63,416 bases of DNA, taken from positions 1 through 63,416 of the forward strand of contig JBKEAJ010000025.1 in NCBI GenBank assembly GCA_047972135.1, given 5' to 3'. Numbering within the stretch: position 1 is the stretch's first letter; each line of letters starts with the position of its first letter. Below are positions 7,132 through 15,321 of the stretch, in pieces. The notes beneath the pieces are model-generated. The model had not been told where the DNA came from. It did no database searches and worked only from the letters and a program-made list of their open reading frames with translations. Position numbers and translations under genes: made by a program. This stretch comes from JBKEAJ01 sp047972135 (GTDB taxonomy: Bacteria > Bacteroidota > Bacteroidia > Bacteroidales > Prolixibacteraceae).

Positions 7132-9054
7132 CTATTGCATACCCACAATCTTAAACTCTGTACGTCTATTTGCCTCACGTCCCTCTTCGGTGTCGTTATC
7201 GGCAATAGGTTTAGTGTCGCCAAAGCCTTTGTAGCTAAGCCTGTCGGGTGATATGTCTTTTGCAATAAGGGCATTGTAAACAGATTTCGCTCTATTTCTG
7301 CTTAACTCTAGGTTGTGTTCTGAGCTGCCTGTATTGTCGGTGTGTCCGCTTAATTCTATTTTGATTGATGGATTGTCGTTCAGAAATTCTATCAGTTTAT
7401 CAATCTCATAGCTAGACTCAGAAAGCAATTCCGAAGAGTTTACTTCAAAAACGATGTTGTTAAGAACAATATTTTTATTAGTGTCAATTGGTATTAACTG
7501 AATGTCAATATTATAAGGTTTGCTTACATCGTTTATAGAGTCGAGTTGAAAAGTAGAACTATAAATCAAATAAGCATCGCGAGACACATTAAATGCAAAT
7601 TTCCCCAACATTGGCAAGCAAAATAAAAATCTGCCTTTTTCTCCCATGCATGAATGAGATTTTAGAAAAAGTTGCTCATTCGAGGTATTAAAAAACTCCA
7701 TCTTGGCACATAAAGCCTCGCCGGTGTTGATGTCAGTAACTGTCCCCGATATATAGGTCGTTGGGATAGCATGGTATTTCTCGGGAAGTTCAAAAGTGAA
7801 AATATCCATCTTGTTCGCTTCGTCTCGCCCTGACGACATAAACGCTGTGCGCCCGTCTCTGCTTACAAACAATCCCTGCTCAGGCTGCTCGGTATTGATT
7901 GGGTAGCCTAAATTTTGAGCTTCGCTCCATTCTTCGTTTTCTACATTATAGGAAGTCCGGAAAATATCAAAACCTCCCAAACTTGTCCATCCTTTCGAAG
8001 CAAAATAAAGTGTCTGATTGTCGCTGTGAATAAAAGGTGAAATATCGTCAGCACTTGTGTTTACAGTACTTCCAAGGTTTACCGCATCGCCCCAAACGGG
8101 CTTTCCATCGACAAAACCCCTTAGCTCGCATTTCCATATATCCTTGCCTCCGTATCCGCCAGGTCGGTTGCTCACAAAATACAATTCCTTCTGATTTGCC
8201 GAAAATGACGGCTGTCCGTCCCATGCCGTACTGTTTACAGGAACTCCAACATTGAATGGTCGACTCCATTGATCGCCAGTTCTGACAGACATATATATTT
8301 CACAGCTCCGCCGTTTTGCATCGCTAGAGCAGTTGGTGTACAGCAGAATTTTACCGTCGCTGGAGATACATTGTGCCCCCTCATTGTCGGGAGTGTTAAT
8401 TGCACCTTGAAGCGGCATTGCCTCCTGCCACTCGCCGTCAACCAAGCTGCTGACATAAAAATCTTCCTGTGGCATAAATGATGTCGGTAGCAGCCTCGTA
8501 AATATCAGTTCGTCTTCGTAGACTGACAAAGATGGCCAATATTCGGAATTGACAGTGTTGATGTTCGACGAGAGCTGCTCAAGCTCAAGACCCTTGTTGC
8601 CTTCATAAAGCTCCACCACATTGGGCAGGTCGTCTAGCATATGTTGTGCTACTACTCTCGTCCTACTGGGCTTGCTACCTGCAATGTATTTCTTTAGCCA
8701 AATCTCGGTACTGTCAAAATTCTTCATTTTGCGATAGCATATTGCGATTTTATAGGGCAAAATGTATAGGCGAGTACTATCTATCTCATAAGCCTTTAGC
8801 GAATATTCCAACTGCTGTTCGGTGTCGTTAAGGTCATCATAACACTGTGCCAATAATGTTACTGCCTGAAAATAGTTGGGAGAGCGTTCTATTGCTTCTT
8901 GTAACATGGCAAGCTTCTTTTCAGGCTCTAATTTTAGATTGATAGTTTTTGCCTTTTCATATAGACTGATAGATTTCTTTGAAATTTCATCTTGTGCTTT
9001 TGTCGTGGCGACGCATGCAAGGAGAAATATTAATATTGTTGTTATGTGCTTCAT
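7132..9054 (-). CDS. TPR / PD40 propeller / OmpA-domain envelope protein (PorE-like)
   Basis: A 640-residue exported protein with modular order: signal (1-20), TPR-like helices (about 27-110), WD40-like PD40 propeller strands (about 165-420, with SFSANQKELYFVSNRPGG and similar blocks), a carboxypeptidase-regulatory-like domain (about 435-520), and a C-terminal OmpA peptidoglycan-binding domain (about 535-640, with LSGHTDNTG...NLELSRNRA). This is the architecture of the type IX secretion accessory PorE, but PD40-OmpA proteins are numerous in the phylum, so the assignment to secretion is inference. A LLAC string at residues 11-14 could be a lipobox; otherwise cleavage is near TKA-QD. Confidence 0.8.
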   Translation of the reverse strand: MKHITTILIFLLACVATTKAQDEISKKSISLYEKAKTINLKLEPEKKLAMLQEAIERSPNYFQAVTLLAQCYDDLNDTEQQLEYSLKAYEIDSTRLYILPYKIAICYRKMKNFDSTEIWLKKYIAGSKPSRTRVVAQHMLDDLPNVVELYEGNKGLELEQLSSNINTVNSEYWPSLSVYEDELIFTRLLPTSFMPQEDFYVSSLVDGEWQEAMPLQGAINTPDNEGAQCISSDGKILLYTNCSSDAKRRSCEIYMSVRTGDQWSRPFNVGVPVNSTAWDGQPSFSANQKELYFVSNRPGGYGGKDIWKCELRGFVDGKPVWGDAVNLGSTVNTSADDISPFIHSDNQTLYFASKGWTSLGGFDIFRTSYNVENEEWSEAQNLGYPINTEQPEQGLFVSRDGRTAFMSSGRDEANKMDIFTFELPEKYHAIPTTYISGTVTDINTGEALCAKMEFFNTSNEQLFLKSHSCMGEKGRFLFCLPMLGKFAFNVSRDAYLIYSSTFQLDSINDVSKPYNIDIQLIPIDTNKNIVLNNIVFEVNSSELLSESSYEIDKLIEFLNDNPSIKIELSGHTDNTGSSEHNLELSRNRAKSVYNALIAKDISPDRLSYKGFGDTKPIADNDTEEGREANRRTEFKIVGMQ

Positions 9055-9212
9055 GCCTAATTAGCTAATCTGATAAGGGGCTGTGCTACCATTATCCTAT
9101 TTTTATTTTTCGTATTCTTTTCTGTCCACAAAGATATAAATGTTTCCAAACTTTTCTAAAACATTGCAGAGACTTAAATTAATTATTACTTTTATTGGTT
9201 GAAAATGAAGAG

Positions 9213-9220
9213 TAATTTTG
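9213..9220 (+). promoter_or_regulatory. -10 box (TAnnTTTG) for the sulfatase
   Basis: TAATTTTG fits the Bacteroidota -10 consensus TAnnTTTG and lies about 53 nt before the sulfatase start. The 218-bp space 9055-9272 is otherwise a divergent promoter region without a gene. Confidence 0.45.
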
Positions 9221-9272
9221 ACTGCTATGTAATAATCTGTAACTCAGCATATAATAATTAAAAACTATAATA

Positions 9273-10664
9273 ATGAAGAAGATTTTATTTTTATTCACGG
9301 CATTCCTTGCTTGCCTTAGCTTATTTGCCCAATCAAGACCGAATATAATTCATATTGTCCTCGATGACGTTGGGTACGACGACATTAGTTGCTTTGGAAG
9401 CAAGGACATTAAAACTCCAAACATCGATAAACTCGCAAAAGAAGGTGTCTCCCTGACAAATTTTTATGCTCCGCATGAAACTTGTTCTCCGTCGAGAGCG
9501 GCGTTCCTTACAGGACGACTAGCCCCGAGAATAGACCACGGCGAAGGTATCAGCGTATTATTCCCAAACTCCACCGACGGAATGTCGCAATACGAAACAA
9601 CAATTGCAGAAATATTGCAGAAAGAAGGTTACATTACAGCTCTATACGGCAAGTGGCACTTGGGACACATGCAGCAGTTTCTTCCCCCAAATCATGGTTT
9701 CGATTATTTTATCGGAATACCATATCCCAACGACCATACACCCGAAAGAGTGTCGGGAACAGGAATACACTATCTTGGAGAATGGCCTCCACTGCCCTTG
9801 ATACAAGGATTGGAGACTGTCAAAACACTGAATAATTGGGAGATTGGCGAACTTCCATCATATTTTCAGCGCGAAACCTGCAGGTTTATCAACCGTCAAG
9901 CAAAAACAGGAAGACCTTTCTATTTGCAATATGCTAACATAGAGACACATACCCCCTATTTTATTCCTCGTGGCTTTGAAGGACGAAGCGAAGCAGGAGC
10001 TTTTGGCGATGCCGTAGAATATGCCGACCTCACCGTCAGAGCAATTATGGAAACCGTGAAGAAATGCGGTATAGAAGATAATACCATTATTGTTATCACT
10101 TCCGATAATGGTCCCTTAATCGGCTATGATGAAGAGCTGTACAGGTCATTCGGCAAGTACGGATATGTAGATTCTACACGTACTCACCTCTTGCGTGGCG
10201 GTAAATATCAAATGTGGTACGAAGGCGGACCAAGAGTATTCTGTATAGCAAAATGGGCGGGACACATTCCTGCCAATACTAAATCGGACGCGATCGTCAA
10301 TGGCGCAGACCTATTTACAACATTTGCAAACGCTGCCGGTGCAGATATTCCCACCGACAGAATTATCGACGGCAAAGATATTATGCCGATAATGAAAGGC
10401 GAAAGCAAAGGCAACAGCGAAGTGTACTACTATTTTAAAGGACGGACAAACCGAATATATGCCGTCAGAAAAGGCGACTGGAAGTTAGTGTTTGCCCGTA
10501 CTCCCAAAGGCGAGGAACAACGCTTTGAGTTGTACAACCTCAAAAACGACGTGGGAGAACAAAAGGATGTAAAGAGCTCGCACAAGAACACCGTCGACGA
10601 ACTGAAAAATATGGCAAAAGCCGCACAGGATGCTCTGGATAATGACAAGCCTTTTGAGTGGTAG
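9273..10664 (+). CDS. Secreted sulfatase (S1/arylsulfatase family)
   Basis: A 463-residue secreted enzyme that hydrolyses sulfate esters, probably on a glycan. The signal peptide ends at about residue 20. Metal-binding DD (31-32) and the formylglycine signature C71-S-P-S-R-A-A-F-L-T-G-R are intact, as are GKWHLG and the TSDNG segment. The Cys-type signature means it needs a maturation enzyme (anaerobic SAM type or FGE), not seen in this window. The gene stands alone between divergent and convergent neighbours rather than in a polysaccharide locus, so the substrate is open. Confidence 0.9.
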   Translation: MKKILFLFTAFLACLSLFAQSRPNIIHIVLDDVGYDDISCFGSKDIKTPNIDKLAKEGVSLTNFYAPHETCSPSRAAFLTGRLAPRIDHGEGISVLFPNSTDGMSQYETTIAEILQKEGYITALYGKWHLGHMQQFLPPNHGFDYFIGIPYPNDHTPERVSGTGIHYLGEWPPLPLIQGLETVKTLNNWEIGELPSYFQRETCRFINRQAKTGRPFYLQYANIETHTPYFIPRGFEGRSEAGAFGDAVEYADLTVRAIMETVKKCGIEDNTIIVITSDNGPLIGYDEELYRSFGKYGYVDSTRTHLLRGGKYQMWYEGGPRVFCIAKWAGHIPANTKSDAIVNGADLFTTFANAAGADIPTDRIIDGKDIMPIMKGESKGNSEVYYYFKGRTNRIYAVRKGDWKLVFARTPKGEEQRFELYNLKNDVGEQKDVKSSHKNTVDELKNMAKAAQDALDNDKPFEW

Positions 10665-10786
10665 GTTTGTTGAATCGTTGAACTGTTGAATCGTTTAGGG
10701 TTTAGTTTTGAGTTGTTGGTTTGAAGTTTAGGGACGTAGTCCCGATATCTTCGTAGCAAAGAGATACATTTAATCAAATCTAAGAA

Positions 10787-10862
10787 CGTCATTGCGAGGA
10801 GCCAGCGGCGAAGCAATCTGCTTCAATAAAGAACAGATTGCCACGCTGCGCTCGCAATGACG
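10787..10862. repeat. 76-bp palindromic repeat, copy 1 of 3
   Basis: Ends CGTCATTGCGAG and CTCGCAATGACG are a perfect 12-bp inverted repeat, and the interior (AGCAATCTG against CAGATTGC) also folds back, giving a long hairpin. Related copies lie at 21105-21181 and, in the opposite orientation, at 60557-60633. It sits between the convergent sulfatase and CoA-hydrolase genes. The remainder of 10665-10874 shows no gene. Confidence 0.8.
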
Positions 10863-10874
10863 ACAAAAATTGCC

Positions 10875-12353
10875 TTAGAATTTTACATTCTTCATCGAGC
10901 CGGTTTCTACAAATATGCGGTGGAACTCGTGAGCTTTTTGTAGACATAAAGGCGTGTGTCCTTTACCTAAACTGAGGTACTTGCGAAGAATATCTTTATA
11001 ATCCGGATGAACGCATTTGTCGATAATTTCGTTTGCTCGCTGTATTGGCGACTTCGCTCTGAGGTCGGCAACGCCCTGCTCAGTGATGATTATTTTAACC
11101 GAGTGTTCGCTGTGGTCAAGGTGAGACACCATCGGAACAATTGCCGAAATGTCGCCGCCCTTCGCGATTGACGGAGTTGTATAAATCGACATAAAGCCGT
11201 TTCTGGTGAAATCGCCCGAACCTCCGATGCCGTTCATCATCTTCGTTCCCATCACGTGAGTAGAGTTTACATTGCCAAAAATATCAAGCTCCAAAGCTGT
11301 GTTGATTGTGATAAGTCCTAGCCTACGAGCGATCTCGGGATGGTTGGAAATTTCCTGCGGACGAAGCACTAGCCTTTCTTTGAAAAATGCTAAGTCTGAA
11401 TACATCTCCTGTACCATCTCGCTACTTATTGTCAGTGAGCAGCCCGATGCAAAAGAGCAGTCGCCCGACTTCATCAGTCCTATTACAGAGTCTTGAATAA
11501 CCTCTGTGTACATGGCAAAGGGTGGAATGTCTTTATTGCTGCCCATGCAGCCCAATACCGCATTGGCAATATTGCCAACTCCCGACTGTATAGGCAAAAA
11601 CTCCGCAGGAATTATGCCTCTCTTAATCTCTGATGCTAAGAAGTTTGCAACATTTTCTCCAATCTTCAAGGTAGTGTCGTCAACAGCGGCAAAACCGCCA
11701 ACCTCATTGGGTAGATTAGTTTCCACTACTGCCACAATCTTAGCCGGGTCGACCTGAATATATTCTTTTCCAATTCTGTCGCTAGGCTTGTACACTGGAA
11801 TCTCTCGGCGGTGTGGCGGGTCGGCAGGCTCGTATATGTCGTGCATGCCCGCAAGTTCCTTAGGATGATAACTGTTTAGCTCGACAATTATCTTATCGGC
11901 AAGTCGGCAAGCTGTTGGAGCAATACCAACAGCCGATGTCAGTATAATCTTACCATCACTTGTAAGGTCGCAAGCCTCAATGATTGCCGTGTCAATTTTG
12001 CCAAAAAAACCGTATCTCAAATCTTGTGGTAGCTGAGACAAGTGATAATCCATGTACTGGGCATCGTTGGCATTCAAGCGTGTTCTTAAGTCTTTAGAAG
12101 ACTGATAGGGAGTGCGCAGTTTTATTGCGTTCTCGCGTGCTAAAGCTCCGTCGAGCGCATCGCCTGTGGATGCACCTGTAATAATGTCAATTTTAAAATC
12201 TCTACCACTGTCGTGTTCGGCCTTTGCTCTGGATGCTATTGCCGTTGGTACTGCCTTTGGACAGCCTGCTGCCGTAAAGCCGCTGAATGTTACGCTGTCG
12301 TTGTTGTTAATTAATTGAGCAGCTTCTTCTGCTTTTAAAATTTTGTATGTCAT
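10875..12353 (-). CDS. Acetyl-CoA hydrolase/transferase (succinate CoA-transferase type)
   Basis: A 492-residue class I CoA-transferase of the Cat1/AarC group, expected to move CoA between acetate and succinate or related acids, or to hydrolyse acetyl-CoA. The two-domain fold is suggested by the N-terminal VTFSGF(T)AAGCPKAVP segment and the C-terminal GSGDFTRNG...SIVP...TEQGVADLR region. The catalytic Glu is probably the one in MYTEVIQD after the GVGNIANAVLG loop. It is 3 bp downstream of a RidA gene and likely co-transcribed. In fermentative Bacteroidota such an enzyme fits succinate/acetate/propionate metabolism. Confidence 0.88.
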   Translation of the reverse strand: MTYKILKAEEAAQLINNNDSVTFSGFTAAGCPKAVPTAIASRAKAEHDSGRDFKIDIITGASTGDALDGALARENAIKLRTPYQSSKDLRTRLNANDAQYMDYHLSQLPQDLRYGFFGKIDTAIIEACDLTSDGKIILTSAVGIAPTACRLADKIIVELNSYHPKELAGMHDIYEPADPPHRREIPVYKPSDRIGKEYIQVDPAKIVAVVETNLPNEVGGFAAVDDTTLKIGENVANFLASEIKRGIIPAEFLPIQSGVGNIANAVLGCMGSNKDIPPFAMYTEVIQDSVIGLMKSGDCSFASGCSLTISSEMVQEMYSDLAFFKERLVLRPQEISNHPEIARRLGLITINTALELDIFGNVNSTHVMGTKMMNGIGGSGDFTRNGFMSIYTTPSIAKGGDISAIVPMVSHLDHSEHSVKIIITEQGVADLRAKSPIQRANEIIDKCVHPDYKDILRKYLSLGKGHTPLCLQKAHEFHRIFVETGSMKNVKF

Positions 12354-12356
12354 TTC

Positions 12357-12740
12357 TTATAAATCTTTAATTGCTATACATTCAACTTCTACTAACACAC
12401 CAAGAGGCAACTCCTTAACTGCAAATGTTGCTCTTGCAGGCAGAGACTGCCCGAAGTACTTCCCATAAATCTCGTTAAACTTTGGAAAATCACTCATACT
12501 TGACAATAGACAAGTAGTTTTTACTACATTATCCGCGCCTAGTCCTATGTTCTGCAGAATGGCATCTATGTTTTTGATAACTTGCTCTGTCTGAGCTGCT
12601 ATATCGCCTTCTACTACTTTTCCTACACTCGGGTTAATAGGAATTTGCCCCGAGATGTAAACAGTTCCGTTGGCTTCTATGGCTTGACTGTATGGCCCAA
12701 TAGCCGCAGGTGCTTTGTCGGTGTTAATAATCTTTTTCAT
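12357..12740 (-). CDS. RidA family enamine/imine deaminase
   Basis: A 127-residue cytoplasmic protein of the RidA/YjgF/UK114 family that hydrolyses reactive 2-aminoacrylate-type enamines. Seen: AIGPYSQAI near the N-terminus, VYISGQIP, and C-terminal RATFAVKELPLGVLVEVECIA with the substrate-binding Arg and conserved Glu. It precedes the CoA-transferase gene by 3 bp. A -10-like box, TATTTTTG on the minus strand (12848-12855), lies about 110 nt upstream. Confidence 0.93.
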   Translation of the reverse strand: MKKIINTDKAPAAIGPYSQAIEANGTVYISGQIPINPSVGKVVEGDIAAQTEQVIKNIDAILQNIGLGADNVVKTTCLLSSMSDFPKFNEIYGKYFGQSLPARATFAVKELPLGVLVEVECIAIKDL

Positions 12741-12957
12741 TGTGTATTTATATGGATAACGGCTGAATATTCAGATATCAGCCATTATGTTGTTTCATTT
12801 CATTCTCAATTTTCCACCGTCCACCTGCTCTATTGAATATAGGTCTACAAAAATAGCAAATTTGTTTGATATTCCTTGAAATATTTTATGTGCCTATATA
12901 ATTTACCTCTTTTCTAATTCGTCCGTAAATGAATATGTGAATGTATTGTTGTCTGTT

Positions 12958-12987
12958 CCTCCTCCTCCTCCTCCTCCTCCTCCTCCT
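12958..12987. repeat. (CCT)10 trinucleotide microsatellite
   Basis: Ten uninterrupted CCT units followed shortly by three ATG units (12990-12998), in the 298-bp gap between RidA and the DUF4143 ATPase. An ORF on the minus strand reads it as poly-Gly, but has no other coding character. No gene is supported in 12741-13038. Confidence 0.9.
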
Positions 12988-13038
12988 CTGATGATGATGG
13001 CTCTCCCGACATTTGGTATTCTATTGCAGCCTTTGAGT

Positions 13039-14310
13039 TCACAGAATTTCCCCCAATAGCCATTTCCATATCGGAATGACTTCAATGAGCTTATTGTCAA
13101 TGTTCAACGAGTCCTCTCGTTCTCGTGTGATGATTATTAATCTCTTGCACTCCAATACTTTTGTGAGTTTTATCAGAGCCTTAAGCTCCCTGTCAAGAGT
13201 CTCGCTGCCATCGTCAAAACTGTAACATGCTTGGATTGCTGTGCAAGTATCGGGTATGTAAAAGTCAACCTCCACTTTATCTTTATAGAAAAATACTGCG
13301 TCATCTCGACCATATTTGCGTAGGAGATTTATTGCCACTAAATTCTCCAATAGCGAACTGTTTTTGTCAATCAAGAAAAGATTTAATATCCCATTGTCGG
13401 TGAAATAATATTTCGGATTTGTCTCTTTATCAACAAGTTTGCCCGCTATGTTCTGTATCGAAGATATTAGCCATGCATCCTTCGCATATTCTGTATAGTT
13501 TATTACTGTTTGTGTGCCAACTTTTGCTCCGGTAGACGACACAATGTGTCTGATACGGTTGTATGAGAGCGGCTGTTTTACACTTTCTGCAAGTTTCTTG
13601 AACAGAATGCGCAACGCAAAGGTGTTATCAACAGAATGACGTGCAGCTATATCGCCTAAAAATATTTTTTGATAGACACTGCTTAAATAATCCCTTTTAG
13701 TTGTGAACTCGGCACTCTCGGGGAAGCCCCCAAAATAAAAATAATCGTTGAATTTATTCAGTAACTCTGCTTTCGATTTGGTAGATAGCAGGGAAGTGTC
13801 ATTGACAGCAATAGCATTGGCAGCCATAAACTCTTTCAAACTATACGGATAAACACAAATGGGAATATAACGCCCTCCTAAGGTGCTCTGAATATCCTTG
13901 CTCAACATCTTTGCATTGCTCCCTGTAATGTAGACTCGATGCTTGGTGTCTGCCATACGACGGGCAAATTTTTCCCAACCTATAATATTCTGTATCTCAT
14001 CCAAAAAAAGTATGGGCTTCTTGCCGTATAGCTCCATGTGAACTTCCAATAGTAAATTCAAAGCGTTTGAGCTCATGCCCGCAAGTCGCTCATCCTCAAA
14101 ATTGATATATAGCATCTCGTCCCACTGAGTGCCTTGTGCCAATAGTTGCTGCATGCGTTGATACAGTAAAAACGATTTGCCTGCACGACGTATGCCTACA
14201 AACACATAATTACCAAACTCTTCAAAGCTGAAGTCCCTTGGAATAACGTCGTATTGTGGAACTTCCAACTGATTGTCGGCAATGACGTTCTTTATTATTT
14301 CTTTGTTCAT
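13039..14310 (-). CDS. AAA ATPase with DUF4143 domain
   Basis: A 423-residue P-loop ATPase of the AAA_14/DUF4143 family. Walker A is G39-I-R-R-A-G-K-S46, Walker B is ILFLDEIQNI (about 98-107), and the C-terminal DUF4143 has the nuclease-like EVDFYIP and a following Q..YS.DD core. The family is abundant in Bacteroidota and its role is not established; proposals include DNA-related and toxin-antitoxin-like functions. Upstream lies an array of six phased dyads (14320-14507) beginning 10 nt from the start codon, very probably tied to its expression. A second, divergent family member is at 58362-59669 and lacks such an array. Confidence 0.85.
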   Translation of the reverse strand: MNKEIIKNVIADNQLEVPQYDVIPRDFSFEEFGNYVFVGIRRAGKSFLLYQRMQQLLAQGTQWDEMLYINFEDERLAGMSSNALNLLLEVHMELYGKKPILFLDEIQNIIGWEKFARRMADTKHRVYITGSNAKMLSKDIQSTLGGRYIPICVYPYSLKEFMAANAIAVNDTSLLSTKSKAELLNKFNDYFYFGGFPESAEFTTKRDYLSSVYQKIFLGDIAARHSVDNTFALRILFKKLAESVKQPLSYNRIRHIVSSTGAKVGTQTVINYTEYAKDAWLISSIQNIAGKLVDKETNPKYYFTDNGILNLFLIDKNSSLLENLVAINLLRKYGRDDAVFFYKDKVEVDFYIPDTCTAIQACYSFDDGSETLDRELKALIKLTKVLECKRLIIITREREDSLNIDNKLIEVIPIWKWLLGEIL

Positions 14311-14319
14311 AACTTCATA

Positions 14320-14507
14320 TTGTTTTGTTCATAGAACAAAGTTAATGCATTTTTATTTTATCTGCAAAATAAAAACTATGATTTTTGTTTTATGTATGAA
14401 ACAAAATTAGTCTAATATTGTTCTGTTGATAGAATAAAAATAGCATATTATTGTTTTGTCTATAAAACAATAATGATATTATATTATTCTGTGTATAGAA
14501 TAATATA
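14320..14507. promoter_or_regulatory. Array of six phased inverted repeats upstream of the DUF4143 ATPase
   Basis: Six dyads, each with a 6-nt centre, have midpoints at 14329.5, 14362.5, 14394.5, 14427.5, 14460.5 and 14493.5, a spacing of 33, 32, 33, 33 and 33 bp. Centres read GTTCAT, ATCTGC, ATGTAT, GTTGAT, GTCTAT and GTGTAT (mostly GTnnAT). Arms are 7 to 11 bp; units 2, 5 and 6 are perfect over 10-11 bp. Arm sequences differ between units while pairing is kept, for example ATTATTGTTTT/AAAACAATAAT and TATATTATTCT/AGAATAATATA. The three imperfect positions (units 1, 3, 4) would be G-U pairs in a plus-strand RNA. It could be a multi-site operator, a replication or partition-like site, or a string of RNA hairpins. 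Confidence 0.75.
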
Positions 14508-14644
14508 CCATTGTTGCTACTTGTCCTGATCGAAACTTGGTTGATTTTCAGTTTGTTATGACAAAGCGCTTAAGTGAGCTATTTTATACGTGTTTGTAGA
14601 GATATGGTTTTCAAGTTTCTGTAGATGTGATTTTTTGATGCATA

Positions 14645-14679
14645 AAAAATCCGAACTACATCAGTAATCCGGATTTTTG
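14645..14679 (-). terminator. Intrinsic terminator of tRNA-Phe
   Basis: Immediately downstream of the tRNA on the minus strand, the arms AAAATCCG and CGGATTTT form a stem ending in a T-rich tract. Its position just after the mature 3' end fits a tRNA terminator. Confidence 0.7.
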
Positions 14680-14752
14680 TGGTGCCACCTGGAATCGAAC
14701 CAGGGACACAAGGATTTTCAGTCCTTTGCTCTACCAACTGAGCTATGGCACC
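14680..14752 (-). tRNA. tRNA-Phe (GAA)
   Basis: On the minus strand a complete cloverleaf reads from GGTGCCATAGCTCAG through the D loop (TTGGTAGAG), anticodon loop CTGAAAA with anticodon GAA, and T arm (GGTTCGATTCC) to the acceptor TGGCACC plus discriminator A: 73 nt. CCA is not encoded. A consensus promoter precedes it and a terminator follows. No integrated element abuts its 3' end. Confidence 0.97.
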
Positions 14753-14776
14753 CCATTGTTTCGCTTAATAGCGGTG

Positions 14777-14807
14777 CAAAGATAGGAATATTTTATAATC
14801 CAACAAA
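14777..14807 (-). promoter_or_regulatory. Consensus Bacteroidota promoter for tRNA-Phe
   Basis: On the minus strand, TTTG (14804-14807), a 19-nt spacer, then TATCTTTG (14777-14784) match the -33/-7 consensus TTTG-N19-TAnnTTTG. It lies 24 nt before the tRNA 5' end. The remaining stretch 14808-14953 holds nothing else recognisable. Confidence 0.75.
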
Positions 14808-14953
14808 AAATAATTATTTATTTTCCTTCGTCTTTTCGTTTTTGCCCTTCTCGTGGAGTAATATTATGGCTCTATAAGGTTTGCGTACGGCATATTGCTT
14901 GTATTAATAGAAAATGCCTCATTTTTAATCTGATGCAGGATAATAGTTTCAAA

Positions 14954-15307
14954 CTATTTCACCAACTTGTTGTTGGTAATGTCTGGAAAAACGAGTGTTG
15001 GTTTATGCTTCTTTGCTTCTTCAAAATCCATCATCGCATAGGAGATTATTATTACAACATCGTCCACTTGTACTTTGCGGGCGGCAGGACCATTAAGGCA
15101 TATCACGCCTGAACCTCGCTTGCCCCTAATCACATAAGTTTCCAATCTTTCGCCGTTGTTGATGTTCACAATCTGAACCTTCTCGTTTTCAATCAGATTG
15201 GCAGCATCCATCAAGTCCTCGTCTATAGTAACGCTTCCCACATAGTTAAGGTTCGCCTCCGTTACCTTTACCTTGTGTATCTTCGATTTGCAAACTTCTA
15301 TATACAT
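14954..15307 (-). CDS. panD: Aspartate 1-decarboxylase precursor
   Basis: 117 residues starting at MYIEVCKSKIHKVKV; a longer upstream reading overlaps panC and is not used. It makes beta-alanine for pantothenate. The self-processing site is Gly24-Ser25 in NYVGSVTID, which yields the pyruvoyl group. The conserved NGERLETYVIRGKRGSGVICLNGPAAR block and the Y.M...E....P C-terminus are present. It follows panC by 14 bp; together they supply beta-alanine and condense it with pantoate. panB is not in the window. Confidence 0.95.
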   Translation of the reverse strand: MYIEVCKSKIHKVKVTEANLNYVGSVTIDEDLMDAANLIENEKVQIVNINNGERLETYVIRGKRGSGVICLNGPAARKVQVDDVVIIISYAMMDFEEAKKHKPTLVFPDITNNKLVK

Positions 15308-15321
15308 TGTTGTTTCGTTTT

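Noticed and set aside
12903..13100. A 65-residue minus-strand ORF with a poly-Gly run
   Set aside because: The poly-Gly is only the translated CCT microsatellite, the N-terminal part overlaps the ATPase gene in another frame, and there is no coding signal otherwise.
14320..14507. CRISPR array interpretation of the phased repeats
   Set aside because: Repeat units share symmetry and spacing but not sequence, spacers are only 8-15 bp, and no cas genes are present.
14680..14752. tRNA-Phe as an integration site
   Set aside because: No integrase, partial tRNA copy or attachment repeat is found on either side.
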